A stretch of DNA of 64,000 bases from Pontibacterium sp049603715 (GCA_049603715.1 JBMYSW010000009.1:62001-126000), one strand, 5' to 3'; positions 8,833-17,695 are shown, counted from the stretch's first letter. Notes: a model not told the origin generated them from the sequence alone. A program made the numbers and translations.

Positions 8833-8874
8833 TTTGCCATTTTCCCCTTTGCCGCTTTTGCCGCCTGTCGGCAA
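8833..8874. repeat. TTTGCC direct-repeat cluster upstream of flgF
   Basis: TTTGCC occurs at 8833, 8848 and 8857, followed by the inverted word GGCAA at 8870. The cluster sits 85-125 bases upstream of the flgF sigma-54 promoter. The same words recur upstream of flgB (5030-5058), which suggests a shared activator site, inferred to be for FleR. Confidence 0.45.
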
Positions 8875-8956
8875 TGCAGTTCCTTTTTGTCTTTTAAATG
8901 TTTTATTTGTTATTTAAGTTATTGATTTTATAGAATTAAAATTTATAGAAATGCAT

Positions 8957-8972
8957 TGGCACATAGTGTGCA
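8957..8972 (+). promoter_or_regulatory. Sigma-54 promoter for flgFGHIJKL
   Basis: TGGCACATAGTGTGCA matches the consensus TGGCACG-N4-TTGCW with GG and GC ten bases apart. Predicted transcript start is near 8984, about 40 bases before flgF. Confidence 0.8.
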
Positions 8973-9025
8973 TTACTCCTATTAGATATGACCTTTTGGG
9001 TACCAGTTAAGTTTCGGAGTTTGCA

Positions 9026-9769
9026 ATGGATAAAGTGTTATATGTGGGAATGACCGGCGCGCGAGAAAATATGCTCGCCCAGCAAGCCCATGCCAATAAT
9101 TTAGCCAATGCCACCACCACAGGCTTTAAAGCTGACCTTGCGCAAGCTCGCTCAATGCAAGTGTTTGGCGAAGGGCACGCCTCCCGTGTATACGCCATGT
9201 CTGAGCGTCCTGCTACGGACTTAACCAACGGAAGCCTTATGGAAACTGGTCGCGACCTAGATCTAGCGGTGGTAGGTAACGGTTGGATGGCGGTGCAAGC
9301 ACCCGACGGCACCGAAGGTTACACCCGCGGTGGTGAGCTTCAGATTAATCCTCAGGGTGAGTTGGTTACAGGCAGTGGTTTGCGCGTGATTGGCAACGGC
9401 GGGGCACCCATTGTCCTGCCAGCGATTGAAGGCATTGCCATTGCCAACGATGGCACCATTACAGTTCGACCTGCCGGTGAAGCGGCTGCCGAGCTTGCTG
9501 TCGTTGATGCGATTAAGCTGGTGACCCTACCCGAAGGTCAGGCGTTTAAAGGCACCAATGGCTTAATGCGTACCGATAACCAAATTCCCCTTGAGCCAGA
9601 CCTTAACGTGGAAGTGCGTTCAGGTTACCTCGAGTCCAGCAATGTAAACGGCGTACACGAGTTGACTAGCATGATTAGCTTGTCACGCCAGTTTGAAATG
9701 CAAATTAAGTTGATGAAAACCGCTGAGGAAAATGACTCCGCCGCGGCAAACATCTTGCAATTAAGCTAA
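9026..9769 (+). CDS. flgF: FlgF, proximal rod protein
   Basis: 247 residues with the N-terminal rod motif (AQQAHANNLANATTTGFKAD), the central DLAVVGNGWMAVQAPDG and GYTRGGELQINPQGELV core, and the C-terminal SNVNGVHELTSMISLSRQFEMQIK helix. It joins the FlgB/FlgC proximal rod to FlgG. First gene of the flgF-flgL operon; 21 bases before flgG. Confidence 0.96.
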   Translation: MDKVLYVGMTGARENMLAQQAHANNLANATTTGFKADLAQARSMQVFGEGHASRVYAMSERPATDLTNGSLMETGRDLDLAVVGNGWMAVQAPDGTEGYTRGGELQINPQGELVTGSGLRVIGNGGAPIVLPAIEGIAIANDGTITVRPAGEAAAELAVVDAIKLVTLPEGQAFKGTNGLMRTDNQIPLEPDLNVEVRSGYLESSNVNGVHELTSMISLSRQFEMQIKLMKTAEENDSAAANILQLS

Positions 9770-9790
9770 CGAGATTAGGAGCGATTATCC

Positions 9791-10576
9791 ATGCACGGTG
9801 CGTTATTTGTTGCAAAAACCGGCTTGTCGGCTCAAGACACTTCACTGCAAGTGATCTCCAACAACTTGGCCAACGTTTCTACCGTTGGTTTTAAGCAAGA
9901 CCGAGCGGTCTTTGAAGACTTGCTGTACCAAGTGCGTCGCCAGCCCGGTGCTCAATCGGCTGCTGAGTCTCAGTTGCCTTCGGGCCTGCAAGTGGGCTCG
10001 GGTGTTAAAACAGTTGGTACGCAAAAACTGTTTACCAACGGCGACCTAGAAATCACTGACCAAGCCTTTGATGTGGCGATTAATGGTCGTGGTTTTATGC
10101 AAGTGGCGATGCCAAATGGTGAGATTGGCTACACCCGAAACGGCCAGCTGCACCTAAACGGCAACAGTGAAGTGGTGACTGCCGAAGGTTACCTTTTAGA
10201 GCCGGCGATCACCCTTCCTGCTGAGGTGGAAACCTTTACGGTGGCAAATGACGGTACCGTATCTGTGGTCGTGGCAGGCAGTGCCGATAGTGTTGAAATC
10301 GGTCAGATCGAATTGGCGGACTTTGTAAACCCAGCCGGTTTACAAGCCATCGGTCAAAACCTGTTTATGGAAACCGCATCCAGTGGTGCGCCGATTATCA
10401 ATAACCCGGGCACGGGCGGTACGGGTGTGATGCAGCAAGGGGTACTCGAGACCTCTAACGTGAATGCGGTAAACGAATTGGTGTCGATGATCACCACTCA
10501 ACGTGCTTACGAAATGAACTCCAAAGTTATTTCTACCGCCGATGAAATGTTGTCGTTTGTGACGCAGCAGCTCTAA
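9791..10576 (+). CDS. flgG: FlgG, distal rod protein
   Basis: 261 residues, the standard length, with the motif SLQVISNNLANVSTVGFKQD, the FDVAINGRGFMQV and GYTRNGQLHLNGNSEVVTAEG core and the C-terminal SNVNAVNELVSMITTQRAYEMNSK segment. It forms the drive-shaft rod crossing the periplasm, around which FlgI and FlgH assemble. Preceded by AGGAG. Confidence 0.97.
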   Translation: MHGALFVAKTGLSAQDTSLQVISNNLANVSTVGFKQDRAVFEDLLYQVRRQPGAQSAAESQLPSGLQVGSGVKTVGTQKLFTNGDLEITDQAFDVAINGRGFMQVAMPNGEIGYTRNGQLHLNGNSEVVTAEGYLLEPAITLPAEVETFTVANDGTVSVVVAGSADSVEIGQIELADFVNPAGLQAIGQNLFMETASSGAPIINNPGTGGTGVMQQGVLETSNVNAVNELVSMITTQRAYEMNSKVISTADEMLSFVTQQL

Positions 10577-10603
10577 TCACTGACTAGACAGGTGAAGACC
10601 GTG

Positions 10604-11284
10604 ATGAAATCTCTGTTAATTGGCCTTGCGAGTGTCGCTTCTTTGAGTTTGACAGCTTGTGTCACCACACCTGCAACGCCGGGTGATCCTTATTTTGCGC
10701 CTATCGAGCCGCAGCAGCTTACACAAGTGCGCCCAGTGACGGGTAGCATCTACGATGCCGCTGTGAGTCGCGATATTTACAGTGATGGCCGTGCCACGCG
10801 CGTGGGAGATATCCTTACCGTAGTGCTGTCTGAAAGCACACAGTCTTCTAAGTCAAACACCACAACTGTGGATAAAACCAGCAGCTTGTCCGTGGCTCAG
10901 CCTACCATTATGGGTGAAGGTGTGACCCTAAATGGCCAGCCACTAAGTGCGACGCTAAACGGCCCGACCACGGCTTTTGAAGGCGCAGGCGCCTCAAACA
11001 TGAACAACAGCCTAACCGGTAATATCACAGTGACGGTGCATCGTGTATTGCCTAACGGCTCGCTGGTGGTACGTGGCGAAAAATGGCTGACCCTAAACCA
11101 AGGGCAAGAGTACATCCGTGTGACGGGTCGTGTTCGCCCGCAAGACATTACGCAAGCCAACACCATTGAGTCGACCAAGCTCGCAGATGCTCGTTTGGAA
11201 TACTCGGGTACCGGTGAGCTCAACGACTCAAATATGATGGGCTGGGCGTCTAAGTTCTTTATCAGCCCGCTTTGGCCATTTTAA
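10604..11284 (+). CDS. flgH: FlgH, L-ring lipoprotein
   Basis: 226 residues from ATG 10604, chosen because AGGTGA lies eight bases before it; a GTG at 10592 would overlap that site. A lipoprotein signal peptide ends in the lipobox LTAC (Cys about 19). The body shows the FlgH pattern (RATRVGDILTVVLSESTQSSKS, GNITVTVHRVLPNGSLVVRGEKWLTLNQG in parts, TIESTKLADARLEYSGTGEL). It forms the outer-membrane bushing of the flagellum. Confidence 0.95.
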   Translation: MKSLLIGLASVASLSLTACVTTPATPGDPYFAPIEPQQLTQVRPVTGSIYDAAVSRDIYSDGRATRVGDILTVVLSESTQSSKSNTTTVDKTSSLSVAQPTIMGEGVTLNGQPLSATLNGPTTAFEGAGASNMNNSLTGNITVTVHRVLPNGSLVVRGEKWLTLNQGQEYIRVTGRVRPQDITQANTIESTKLADARLEYSGTGELNDSNMMGWASKFFISPLWPF

Positions 11285-11308
11285 TTGGCGCGCTAGGAGG
11301 ATAACCCC

Positions 11309-12391
11309 ATGATCAAAGCAATTGCTATTTTTATGAGCCTACTGGTCTTGTCGCCTTTTGCGATGGCTGAGCGCATTAAAGACATCACCTCTATTGCCGG
11401 TGTACGAGAAAACCAGCTGGTGGGTTATGGTTTAGTGGTCGGCCTAGACGGTACGGGCGATAAAACTAGTTTTACCAATACGACCTTCCGTAACATGCTG
11501 AATAACTTTGGTGTGGTGTTGCCTGAAGGGACTGATCCAAGCTCTAAAAACATCGCAGCGGTGGCCATTCATGCTAGCCTGCCAGCGTTTGCTAAGCCAG
11601 GCCAAATGATTGACGTGACCGTGTCGTCGTTGGGCGACGCCAAAAGCTTACGCGGTGGTACTTTGCTAATGACCGGCCTAAAAGGTGCCGATGGCCAAGT
11701 TTACGCAGTAGCGCAAGGTAACCTTGTGGTTTCGGGTTTTGGTGTACAAGGTGCCGACGGTTCGCGTTTGTCGCTTAACGTACCAAGTGTGGGCCGTATT
11801 CCTAACGGTGCCAGTGTCGAGCGCTCTGTGCCAAACGCCTTTGCTCAAGGCGATAGCCTAGTGCTTAACCTAAATTACCCAGACTTTACGACGGCTCGCC
11901 GTGTGGTTGAGCAAATTAACGGCTTGCTTGGCCCAGGTGTGGCGAGCTCTGTCGATGCGACTTCTATTCGTGTGCGTGCACCGCGTGACCCAGGCCAACG
12001 GGTGTCGTTTGTTTCTGTGCTGGAAAACCTAGAAGTTACGCCAGCAAAAGAGGTAGCCAAGGTCATTATTAACTCCCGTACAGGCACCATTATCATTGGT
12101 GAAGATGTGCGTGTATCGCCCGTGGCGATTACCCACGGCGGCCTGACAGTGGCCATTGCCGAAGCGCCAGCAAACCCTGCCGGTGGTGCAGCCGACCCTA
12201 TCGTTACACCGCGTATCGGTACCGAAGTGGATGCCGACTCTGGCCACATGTTTGAGTTTTCGCCGGGTACTAACTTGAGCGACATTGTTGAAGCGGTTAA
12301 CCAAGTCGGTGCAGCACCGGGCGACTTGATGGCCATCCTCGAAGCGCTGAAGCAAACAGGCGCCCTAAAAGCTGACCTAATAGTGATTTAA
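11309..12391 (+). CDS. flgI: FlgI, P-ring protein
   Basis: 360 residues with a Sec signal peptide (cleavage near AMA/ERIKD) and highly conserved blocks: RIKDITSIAGVRENQLVGYG, VVGLDGTGDK, FTNTTFRNMLNNFG and the C-terminal LMAILEALKQTGALKADLIVI. It forms the periplasmic ring in the peptidoglycan layer with help from FlgA. Good AGGAGG site upstream. The stop codon directly abuts the flgJ ATG. Confidence 0.97.
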   Translation: MIKAIAIFMSLLVLSPFAMAERIKDITSIAGVRENQLVGYGLVVGLDGTGDKTSFTNTTFRNMLNNFGVVLPEGTDPSSKNIAAVAIHASLPAFAKPGQMIDVTVSSLGDAKSLRGGTLLMTGLKGADGQVYAVAQGNLVVSGFGVQGADGSRLSLNVPSVGRIPNGASVERSVPNAFAQGDSLVLNLNYPDFTTARRVVEQINGLLGPGVASSVDATSIRVRAPRDPGQRVSFVSVLENLEVTPAKEVAKVIINSRTGTIIIGEDVRVSPVAITHGGLTVAIAEAPANPAGGAADPIVTPRIGTEVDADSGHMFEFSPGTNLSDIVEAVNQVGAAPGDLMAILEALKQTGALKADLIVI

Positions 12392-13486
12392 ATGACAACG
12401 GGCCCACTCGGCGATAAGCCATCACTCTACACCGAGCTTTCGGAGTTAAACAAAATCCGCCAAATGGGGCAGGATGATAACCCCGAGGCCTTGCGCAAAG
12501 TTGCAGAGCAGTTTGAGCAGATCTTTTTGTCTATGCTCATGAAGTCCATGCGCGAAGCCAATCGCAGCTTTGGTGAAGACAACTTTTTAAACAGCAGCCA
12601 AGTACAGTTTTACGAAGGCATGCTAGATGAGCAGATGTCGCTAGAGTTGGCCGGTAAGTCGGGTATTGGTTTGTCAGACGTACTGGTGAAGCAGCTGACC
12701 CGAGACTATGGCGATGCCGCCAGTAGCTCACCAACTATGGGCTCACCCATGAGTGCGTCTACCGACCCCGCAGCACTGGCGCAGCAAATGATGGATCGCA
12801 CCATGAATACCACAGCCTCGCTTGCCGCCTCTGCGGTGTTGGGCAAGGCTCAAAAACTGCCGCAGTTACCGCCGGGTGTAAACGCAGCGCAGGCCATTTT
12901 AGAAGCGAACCAGCCGAGCACGGTAACGAATACAGCGTCTACCACAGGCGAGAACAGCCAAGGCGGCATGGCCGTTAATTTTGATAGCCCTGAAGGCTTT
13001 GTGCAGTCACTCATGCCTGTTGCGACTGAGGTGGCCACTGAAATTGGCGTCGACCCTAAGGTGTTACTGGCGCAAGCCGCGCTTGAGACCGGCTGGGGCC
13101 GTTATGTCATTGGTCAGGGCAGTGACGAAAATAGCCACAACCTATTTAACATCAAAGCCGACTCTCGTTGGAGTGGCGAGCGCGTGGCGGCTCAAACCAC
13201 TGAGTTTGTAAATGGCCAACCTGTGGCAGAAGTGGCTCAGTTTCGAGCTTACGAAAGCTATGAAGAAAGCTTTAGAGACTATGTGCGCTTTATTCAGTCC
13301 AGTCCTCGCTATGCCGATGCTCTGAACCAAGCCCATGATCCACAAGGTTACATAGGGTCTTTACAGCAAGCAGGTTACGCAACCGACCCTGAATATGCGG
13401 CCAAAATTAGCCGCATCTTTAACAGCAGCATACTTAATACCGCACAGGCTCAAGTAGAGCCAAACGACACAACGGAGGACAGCTAA
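12392..13486 (+). CDS. flgJ: FlgJ, rod cap and peptidoglycan hydrolase
   Basis: 364 residues in two domains: an N-terminal rod-cap domain (about 20-110, KVAEQFEQIFLSMLMKSMR...MLDEQMSLELAGKSGIGLSD) and a C-terminal glucosaminidase domain (about 205-350) with the catalytic Glu in LAQAALETGWG and the NSHNLFNIKAD motif. A polar linker lies between. It opens the peptidoglycan so that the rod can pass. Dual-domain FlgJ is the rule in gammaproteobacteria. Confidence 0.96.
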   Translation: MTTGPLGDKPSLYTELSELNKIRQMGQDDNPEALRKVAEQFEQIFLSMLMKSMREANRSFGEDNFLNSSQVQFYEGMLDEQMSLELAGKSGIGLSDVLVKQLTRDYGDAASSSPTMGSPMSASTDPAALAQQMMDRTMNTTASLAASAVLGKAQKLPQLPPGVNAAQAILEANQPSTVTNTASTTGENSQGGMAVNFDSPEGFVQSLMPVATEVATEIGVDPKVLLAQAALETGWGRYVIGQGSDENSHNLFNIKADSRWSGERVAAQTTEFVNGQPVAEVAQFRAYESYEESFRDYVRFIQSSPRYADALNQAHDPQGYIGSLQQAGYATDPEYAAKISRIFNSSILNTAQAQVEPNDTTEDS

Positions 13487-13560
13487 TGGTTATATCTACA
13501 CTCAGCTCACAGCCCGTTAGTTTACAAAAGGTGTCGTTAATAGGAGGTGACCATGTCTAG
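13486..13560 (+). CDS. Possible 24-residue ORF between flgJ and flgK
   Basis: The ATG at 13486 overlaps the flgJ stop (TAATG), has GGAGG about eight bases upstream, and runs 24 codons to a TAG at 13558-13560, eight bases inside flgK. It fills the intergenic gap exactly, as a translational-coupling ORF would. No similarity is recognised and composition is not decisive, so it may be chance. Confidence 0.25.
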   Translation: MVISTLSSQPVSLQKVSLIGGDHV

Positions 13561-15574
13561 TTTTGGTTTGTTATCACTGGGTATTCAGGCGGCACAAGCA
13601 AATAAAGCTGCCTTGTCGGTGGTGGGGCAAAACATTGCCAACGTTAACACCGAAGGTTACAGCCGACAGGTTATCGACTTTAACAGTGTTGAGCAGCGCA
13701 ACGGTGTTGAAGTTACCAGCATTGAGCGGGTGACCGACTGGTTTTTAACTAAGCAGCTTTGGGCCGATACGGCGGCGTATGGTCGTACCGATGTTTATGC
13801 TGAATATGCCTCTGAATTAGACGATCGTTTAGCGACCGATAGCACCAGTATTACCAGTGCTATGGATGAGTACTTCAATGCGTTACAAAACGCTGTTGAT
13901 GACCCCACTTCGTTGCCGAATCGAGAGCTATTTATCGCCGAGGCGGAAGCGCTCACTCGTCGTTTTAATGACCTTTACGATATCGTTGACCGCCAAAACG
14001 AAGCGGTTAATAGCGACCTAAGCAGCTACGCAAGCCAAGTAAATGCCTATGCGGCAGACATCGCTACACTCAACGAAAAAATCAGCTTAGACACTCTTGA
14101 GGGCAAAGACTCCAGTGAGTTAAAAGACCAACGCGACCTTGTTGTCGAGAAAATGTCAGAGCTGGTGGATGTGAGTGTGGTCGAACAGCGCTCAGGCGAG
14201 TTTAACGTCTACATTGCCCACGGCGAGCCGCTTGTTATTGGTGGTCGTCATAACAGCTTTACCGCCATTGATGGCGACCCAGACCCTAGCCAGCAAGAAA
14301 TCGCCTTGCAGGTGGCTGATGCTCAAATTGATCTAACAGGCACGATTAAGGGCGGAAAAATTGGTGGTTTGTTGGAGTACCGCGACGACGTACTCACGCC
14401 AGCGATTAACGAGCTGGGCCGTATCGCTGTAGTGTTTGCCGAAACCATGAATACCCAGCACCAACAGGGTATGGACCTTGATAATGAACTGGGTGGTTTA
14501 CTCTTTTCGGATGTTAACTCTTCAGCTGCGATCACCAGCCGTGTGTTGAGTAACGAAGAAAATATCAACACCATCGAAACGGCCTATGTGCAAGTTACCG
14601 ATACGGCTTCTCTTTATGCCAGCGATTATGAGCTGCATATCGATGGCCCTTCATCGTTCACTGTCACGCGACAAGAAGATGGGCAAAAGTTTACTTCGAC
14701 CGCAATGACGCAAGTGACAGATGAAGCCGATCTTGCAGACGAAACCCAAGCTTACTTCCTAGATTCTGCCAATGGTCGTCTGGTCTTTGTGTTAGATGGA
14801 ATTAAAACGACCCTTGATGTTTCAGGGCAGCTCGCTAAAGGCGATCGCTACACACTGCAGCCTGTTCGCCAAGGAGCGGGGCAAATTGATACATTGATTT
14901 CTGATGCCCGTGGGCTGGCGTTTGCCTCGCCAGTGAGTGTGGATTCAGACGCCGACAACGCCGGTACGGCGGAGGCGAGCGTTACGGTTACTGATATTAC
15001 TGACCCGATGTTCCAAGGCCAAGCGAGTGCGCTTAACCCACCATTGCGGATCGTTTTTGATAACAGCGACCCAATTACCTATACAGTTTATGACGTGTCG
15101 GACGATAACAACCCAACAGTCTTTACCCGTAATGACGGCACAGTGATGCAGGGGCTTAGCTACACTTCTGGTGACTCCATTACGCTCGATGGTTTTGAAG
15201 TGACGCTCAGAGGAGAGCCAGAAGCAGGTGATCGGTTTGACTTTGGCTACAACACCGATGGTGTGTCCGATAACCGAAATGCGCTCGCCTTGTCTGACTT
15301 ACAGCTGGCAGCCACCATGGACGACGCGGCTTACCAAGATATATACGGTAGCCTTATTGAGCGAGTGGGTACCAAAACAAGTGTTGCTAACATCAACAGC
15401 CAAGCTTCGCTTTCGGTACTTACTGCAAGTCAAGAAAGCAAAGCATCCCTCACGGGTGTGAGCCTTGATGAAGAAGCCGCAAACTTAATTCAGTTTCAGC
15501 AGGCCTACCAGGCGTCTGCACAGCTTATCAGTACCTCTCAAACCTTGTTTGATACCTTACTGAACAGCTTTTAA
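13553..15574 (+). CDS. flgK: FlgK, hook-filament junction protein 1
   Basis: 673 residues from the ATG at 13553, placed correctly after TAGGAGG; the in-frame GTG at 13547 is inside that ribosome site. The N-terminus (GIQAAQANKAALSVVGQNIANVNTEGYSRQ, in parts) and C-terminus (SLDEEAANLIQFQQAYQASAQLISTSQTLFDTLLNSF, in parts) are diagnostic. The middle is longer than the about 550 residues of enteric FlgK. Exported with FlgN. Confidence 0.95.
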   Translation: MSSFGLLSLGIQAAQANKAALSVVGQNIANVNTEGYSRQVIDFNSVEQRNGVEVTSIERVTDWFLTKQLWADTAAYGRTDVYAEYASELDDRLATDSTSITSAMDEYFNALQNAVDDPTSLPNRELFIAEAEALTRRFNDLYDIVDRQNEAVNSDLSSYASQVNAYAADIATLNEKISLDTLEGKDSSELKDQRDLVVEKMSELVDVSVVEQRSGEFNVYIAHGEPLVIGGRHNSFTAIDGDPDPSQQEIALQVADAQIDLTGTIKGGKIGGLLEYRDDVLTPAINELGRIAVVFAETMNTQHQQGMDLDNELGGLLFSDVNSSAAITSRVLSNEENINTIETAYVQVTDTASLYASDYELHIDGPSSFTVTRQEDGQKFTSTAMTQVTDEADLADETQAYFLDSANGRLVFVLDGIKTTLDVSGQLAKGDRYTLQPVRQGAGQIDTLISDARGLAFASPVSVDSDADNAGTAEASVTVTDITDPMFQGQASALNPPLRIVFDNSDPITYTVYDVSDDNNPTVFTRNDGTVMQGLSYTSGDSITLDGFEVTLRGEPEAGDRFDFGYNTDGVSDNRNALALSDLQLAATMDDAAYQDIYGSLIERVGTKTSVANINSQASLSVLTASQESKASLTGVSLDEEAANLIQFQQAYQASAQLISTSQTLFDTLLNSF

Positions 15575-15590
15575 ATAAGAGGGGGTTAAT

Positions 15591-16865
15591 ATGCGAGTTT
15601 CTACCCGCCAAAACTTTTTACAGTCTGTGCAGAATATGCAAAACAGCCAAAACCGCTTGGCGACTTTGCAAAACCAGATTTCTACAGGCAAACGAATCGA
15701 TAACCCCTCTGACGACCCCGTAGCGGCAGCTCAGCTGGTTAAACTCAACCGTGAGCTAGCGCAAACCGAAAAGTACCAAGAAAACATCGAGATCACTCAG
15801 CGCCGCTTGGAGCTTCAAGATACCGTGCTCGATAGTGTCGGTACGGCTAACGACCGTATGCAAGAGCTGATTATTCAAGGCCGAAACGACACCCTCACAG
15901 CGGCCGATCGAAAAACCATTGCCACAGAGCTGCGTGAGCTCGCCGAGTACACCTCGGGCTTAATGAACACTCAAGATGCTCAAGGTGAATACCTGTTCGC
16001 AGGGAACCAAGGCTTTACTCAGCCCTATCAGCAAAATGCACAAGGCGAGTACGACTACCATGGCGACGATGGTCGACGCAGTATTCAAGTAGCACCTGTA
16101 CTGTATGTGCCTGCAACAGACTCAGGTGAATACCTTTTCGAGGCCGCTACTGATCGTTTAGATGTAGAGTTACGTGGGCAAGCCATTGCCGATGGCGACA
16201 CCTTTATGACAGTGCCTTCTGCATCGTCCACATTTGATACAGACTTTGCGAGTCGAGATATCGAAGCTCAGTATCTTGAGGCTGTAGATGGGTTAGGTGA
16301 CCTAACGCTGACCGTGACTGAAGATACCTCATCGGGTTCGTCTGTATACAGTTACGAAATTACCGATAGCTCAGGTAATAGTGTGGAAGGGCCAACGGTA
16401 TTCAATGACGGCGATGAAATTAACTTTAACGGCCTGACGTTTGACTTGGCTGTACCGGCTGATATCACAAATGCCAATTCCATTACCTTTAATACCTCAG
16501 CAGAGCAGCGCAATATACTCGATGTTGCTATTCAAGCAGCGGATGCTCTAGATCAGTATGCTGATGACACTATCACAGAAAATGAGTTTGAAGAGTTAAT
16601 GGACCTGTCGCTCGATCAGCTGGATACACTTGCGGAGCGCAATTTGGAGGCGCGAACTGCACTAGGTTCACGCTTAAGCTCGCTAGAAAGCCTGTATGAG
16701 TCTAATGAAGACTTTAGGCTGTATACCGAAACAACGATTTCGGCGCTAGAAGATGTGGACTTTGCGGCCGCAGTCTCTGAGTTTGCGTTGGAAGAAACCG
16801 TGCTACAAGCTGCGCAAGCAACCTTCGCACAGGTGCAGCAGTTAACTTTGTTTAACTACATTTAA
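15591..16865 (+). CDS. flgL: FlgL, hook-filament junction protein 3
   Basis: 424 residues. The flagellin-like N-terminus (MRVSTRQNFLQSVQNMQNSQ, STGKRIDNPSDDPVAAAQL) and C-terminus (ISALEDVDFAAAVSEFALEETVLQAAQATFAQVQQLTLFNYI, in parts) are typical. It sits between FlgK and the filament and depends on FlgN. Last gene of the flgF-flgL operon, preceded by a GAGGG site. Confidence 0.95.
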   Translation: MRVSTRQNFLQSVQNMQNSQNRLATLQNQISTGKRIDNPSDDPVAAAQLVKLNRELAQTEKYQENIEITQRRLELQDTVLDSVGTANDRMQELIIQGRNDTLTAADRKTIATELRELAEYTSGLMNTQDAQGEYLFAGNQGFTQPYQQNAQGEYDYHGDDGRRSIQVAPVLYVPATDSGEYLFEAATDRLDVELRGQAIADGDTFMTVPSASSTFDTDFASRDIEAQYLEAVDGLGDLTLTVTEDTSSGSSVYSYEITDSSGNSVEGPTVFNDGDEINFNGLTFDLAVPADITNANSITFNTSAEQRNILDVAIQAADALDQYADDTITENEFEELMDLSLDQLDTLAERNLEARTALGSRLSSLESLYESNEDFRLYTETTISALEDVDFAAAVSEFALEETVLQAAQATFAQVQQLTLFNYI

Positions 16866-16888
16866 CCGCCTCTAATTATTTAGAGCGG
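16866..16888. terminator. Hairpin between convergent flgL and the FliT-like gene
   Basis: CCGCcTCTA / TAGAGCGG forms an 8-bp stem with one bulged C right after the flgL stop. T-runs on both sides are weak, so it is a modest bidirectional terminator candidate for the two convergent genes. Confidence 0.45.
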
Positions 16889-16908
16889 CTTCTGACCTTT
16901 GTAAGGCA

Positions 16909-17214
16909 TTAACCGCCGTACGCCTTTCTCATAGCCTGGCCTTTGGTCAGGCTTTTTCGTTCTTGCTTTAACGCGAGCGCCGCTTGGTCTAACGCTTCTT
17001 TTAATGTCTCTTCCTGCTGGCGTATAGCCACTAACGTATCAAAATCCTCTTGTTGTAAACCCTGGGAGTCGGGGCTCTGGCTGAGTGTAGCTATTTCGTT
17101 TAGCAGGCTCTGTCTCGACTTCTGTAGCGCTTGTGTTTGTTGCCAGTCTTGAGCTTCGACTGCCTTGGCAAGGTCCAGCGTTAACGCGTCTAGTGAGGCT
17201 ATTAGGGTGTGCAT
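16909..17214 (-). CDS. FliT-like flagellar chaperone (putative)
   Basis: 101 residues from the ATG at 17214, chosen for AAGGTAA just upstream; longer N-terminal versions lack a good ribosome site. The protein is all-helical and glutamine-rich, beginning MHTLIASLDALTLDLAKAVE, with a heptad-like middle and ending KGQAMRKAYGG, similar in style to FliT/FlgN-family chaperones. It faces the flagellin gene and carries a plausible sigma-28 promoter (17272-17297), so a late flagellar role is likely. The identification rests on size, shape and context, not on a diagnostic motif. Confidence 0.55.
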   Translation of the reverse strand: MHTLIASLDALTLDLAKAVEAQDWQQTQALQKSRQSLLNEIATLSQSPDSQGLQQEDFDTLVAIRQQEETLKEALDQAALALKQERKSLTKGQAMRKAYGG

Positions 17215-17271
17215 GAGTATTACCTTGATCAGTGTAAGAGGTGTCAGTGTTAGTAGTAACACGGGCGTATC

Positions 17272-17297
17272 CTATCGGTAAACCAATATAAAGTTTG
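17272..17297 (-). promoter_or_regulatory. Sigma-28 promoter candidate for the FliT-like gene
   Basis: On the minus strand CAAACTTT, a 10-nt spacer and ACCGATAG give 6/8 and 6/8 matches to the FliA consensus; the spacer is one base short. It lies 58 bases before the chosen start. Confidence 0.45.
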
Positions 17298-17501
17298 GCT
17301 CTTTAAACGGTTTGTTCGCGCCCTTGCGGGGAGCTTAGCGGCTGCCACAAAAAAAATTTAGTGCTGCATAGGTTATGGGTTTAAACGCACGTTTATTTCT
17401 AAGTGATTGTTTTAAAAACTGAAACTATCTTCGTAGCCGTTCGTCAGCTAACTCTTGGTGCTCATATCCCTTCTTGGTGAGTTTTTAATCACATATCGCC
17501 C

Positions 17502-17528
17502 TAAAGGCCAAACGTGTATGGCCGATAA
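17502..17528 (+). promoter_or_regulatory. Sigma-28 (FliA) promoter for fliC
   Basis: TAAAGGCC, an 11-nt spacer and GCCGATAA: the -10 element is a perfect match and the spacing exact. Transcript start is expected near 17535, leaving an unusually long leader before the ATG at 17696. Confidence 0.9.
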
Positions 17529-17695
17529 ACAATTCAACGGGGCGTTACATCGGAAGGAACGAGCCCCATAAGAAAGAGTTAAAGGGCAGGCCGAATTGGT
17601 CGATAACTCAAAACAACAGACTTCTAGCGCAAACAAAATTTGCACTGACGAACAAAAGAGCTCTCAGTCAGAGCTGAAAATGAGGAGTAAATCTC

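Larger units (their letters stand above)
17215..17695. other. Intergenic region, FliT-like gene / fliC
   Basis: 481 bases without a convincing gene. It holds a minus-strand sigma-28 candidate (17272-17297), the fliC sigma-28 promoter (17502-17528) and a fliC leader of about 160 bases with small inverted repeats: GCAAA/TTTGC (about 17629-17643) and AGCTCT/AGAGCT (17659-17675), the latter just before the ribosome site. Confidence 0.6.

Noticed and set aside
11875..12336. 153-codon open frame antisense to flgI
   Set aside because: Low-complexity Ser/Thr/Pro/Arg composition typical of a shadow frame opposite a GC-biased gene; flgI is unmistakable.
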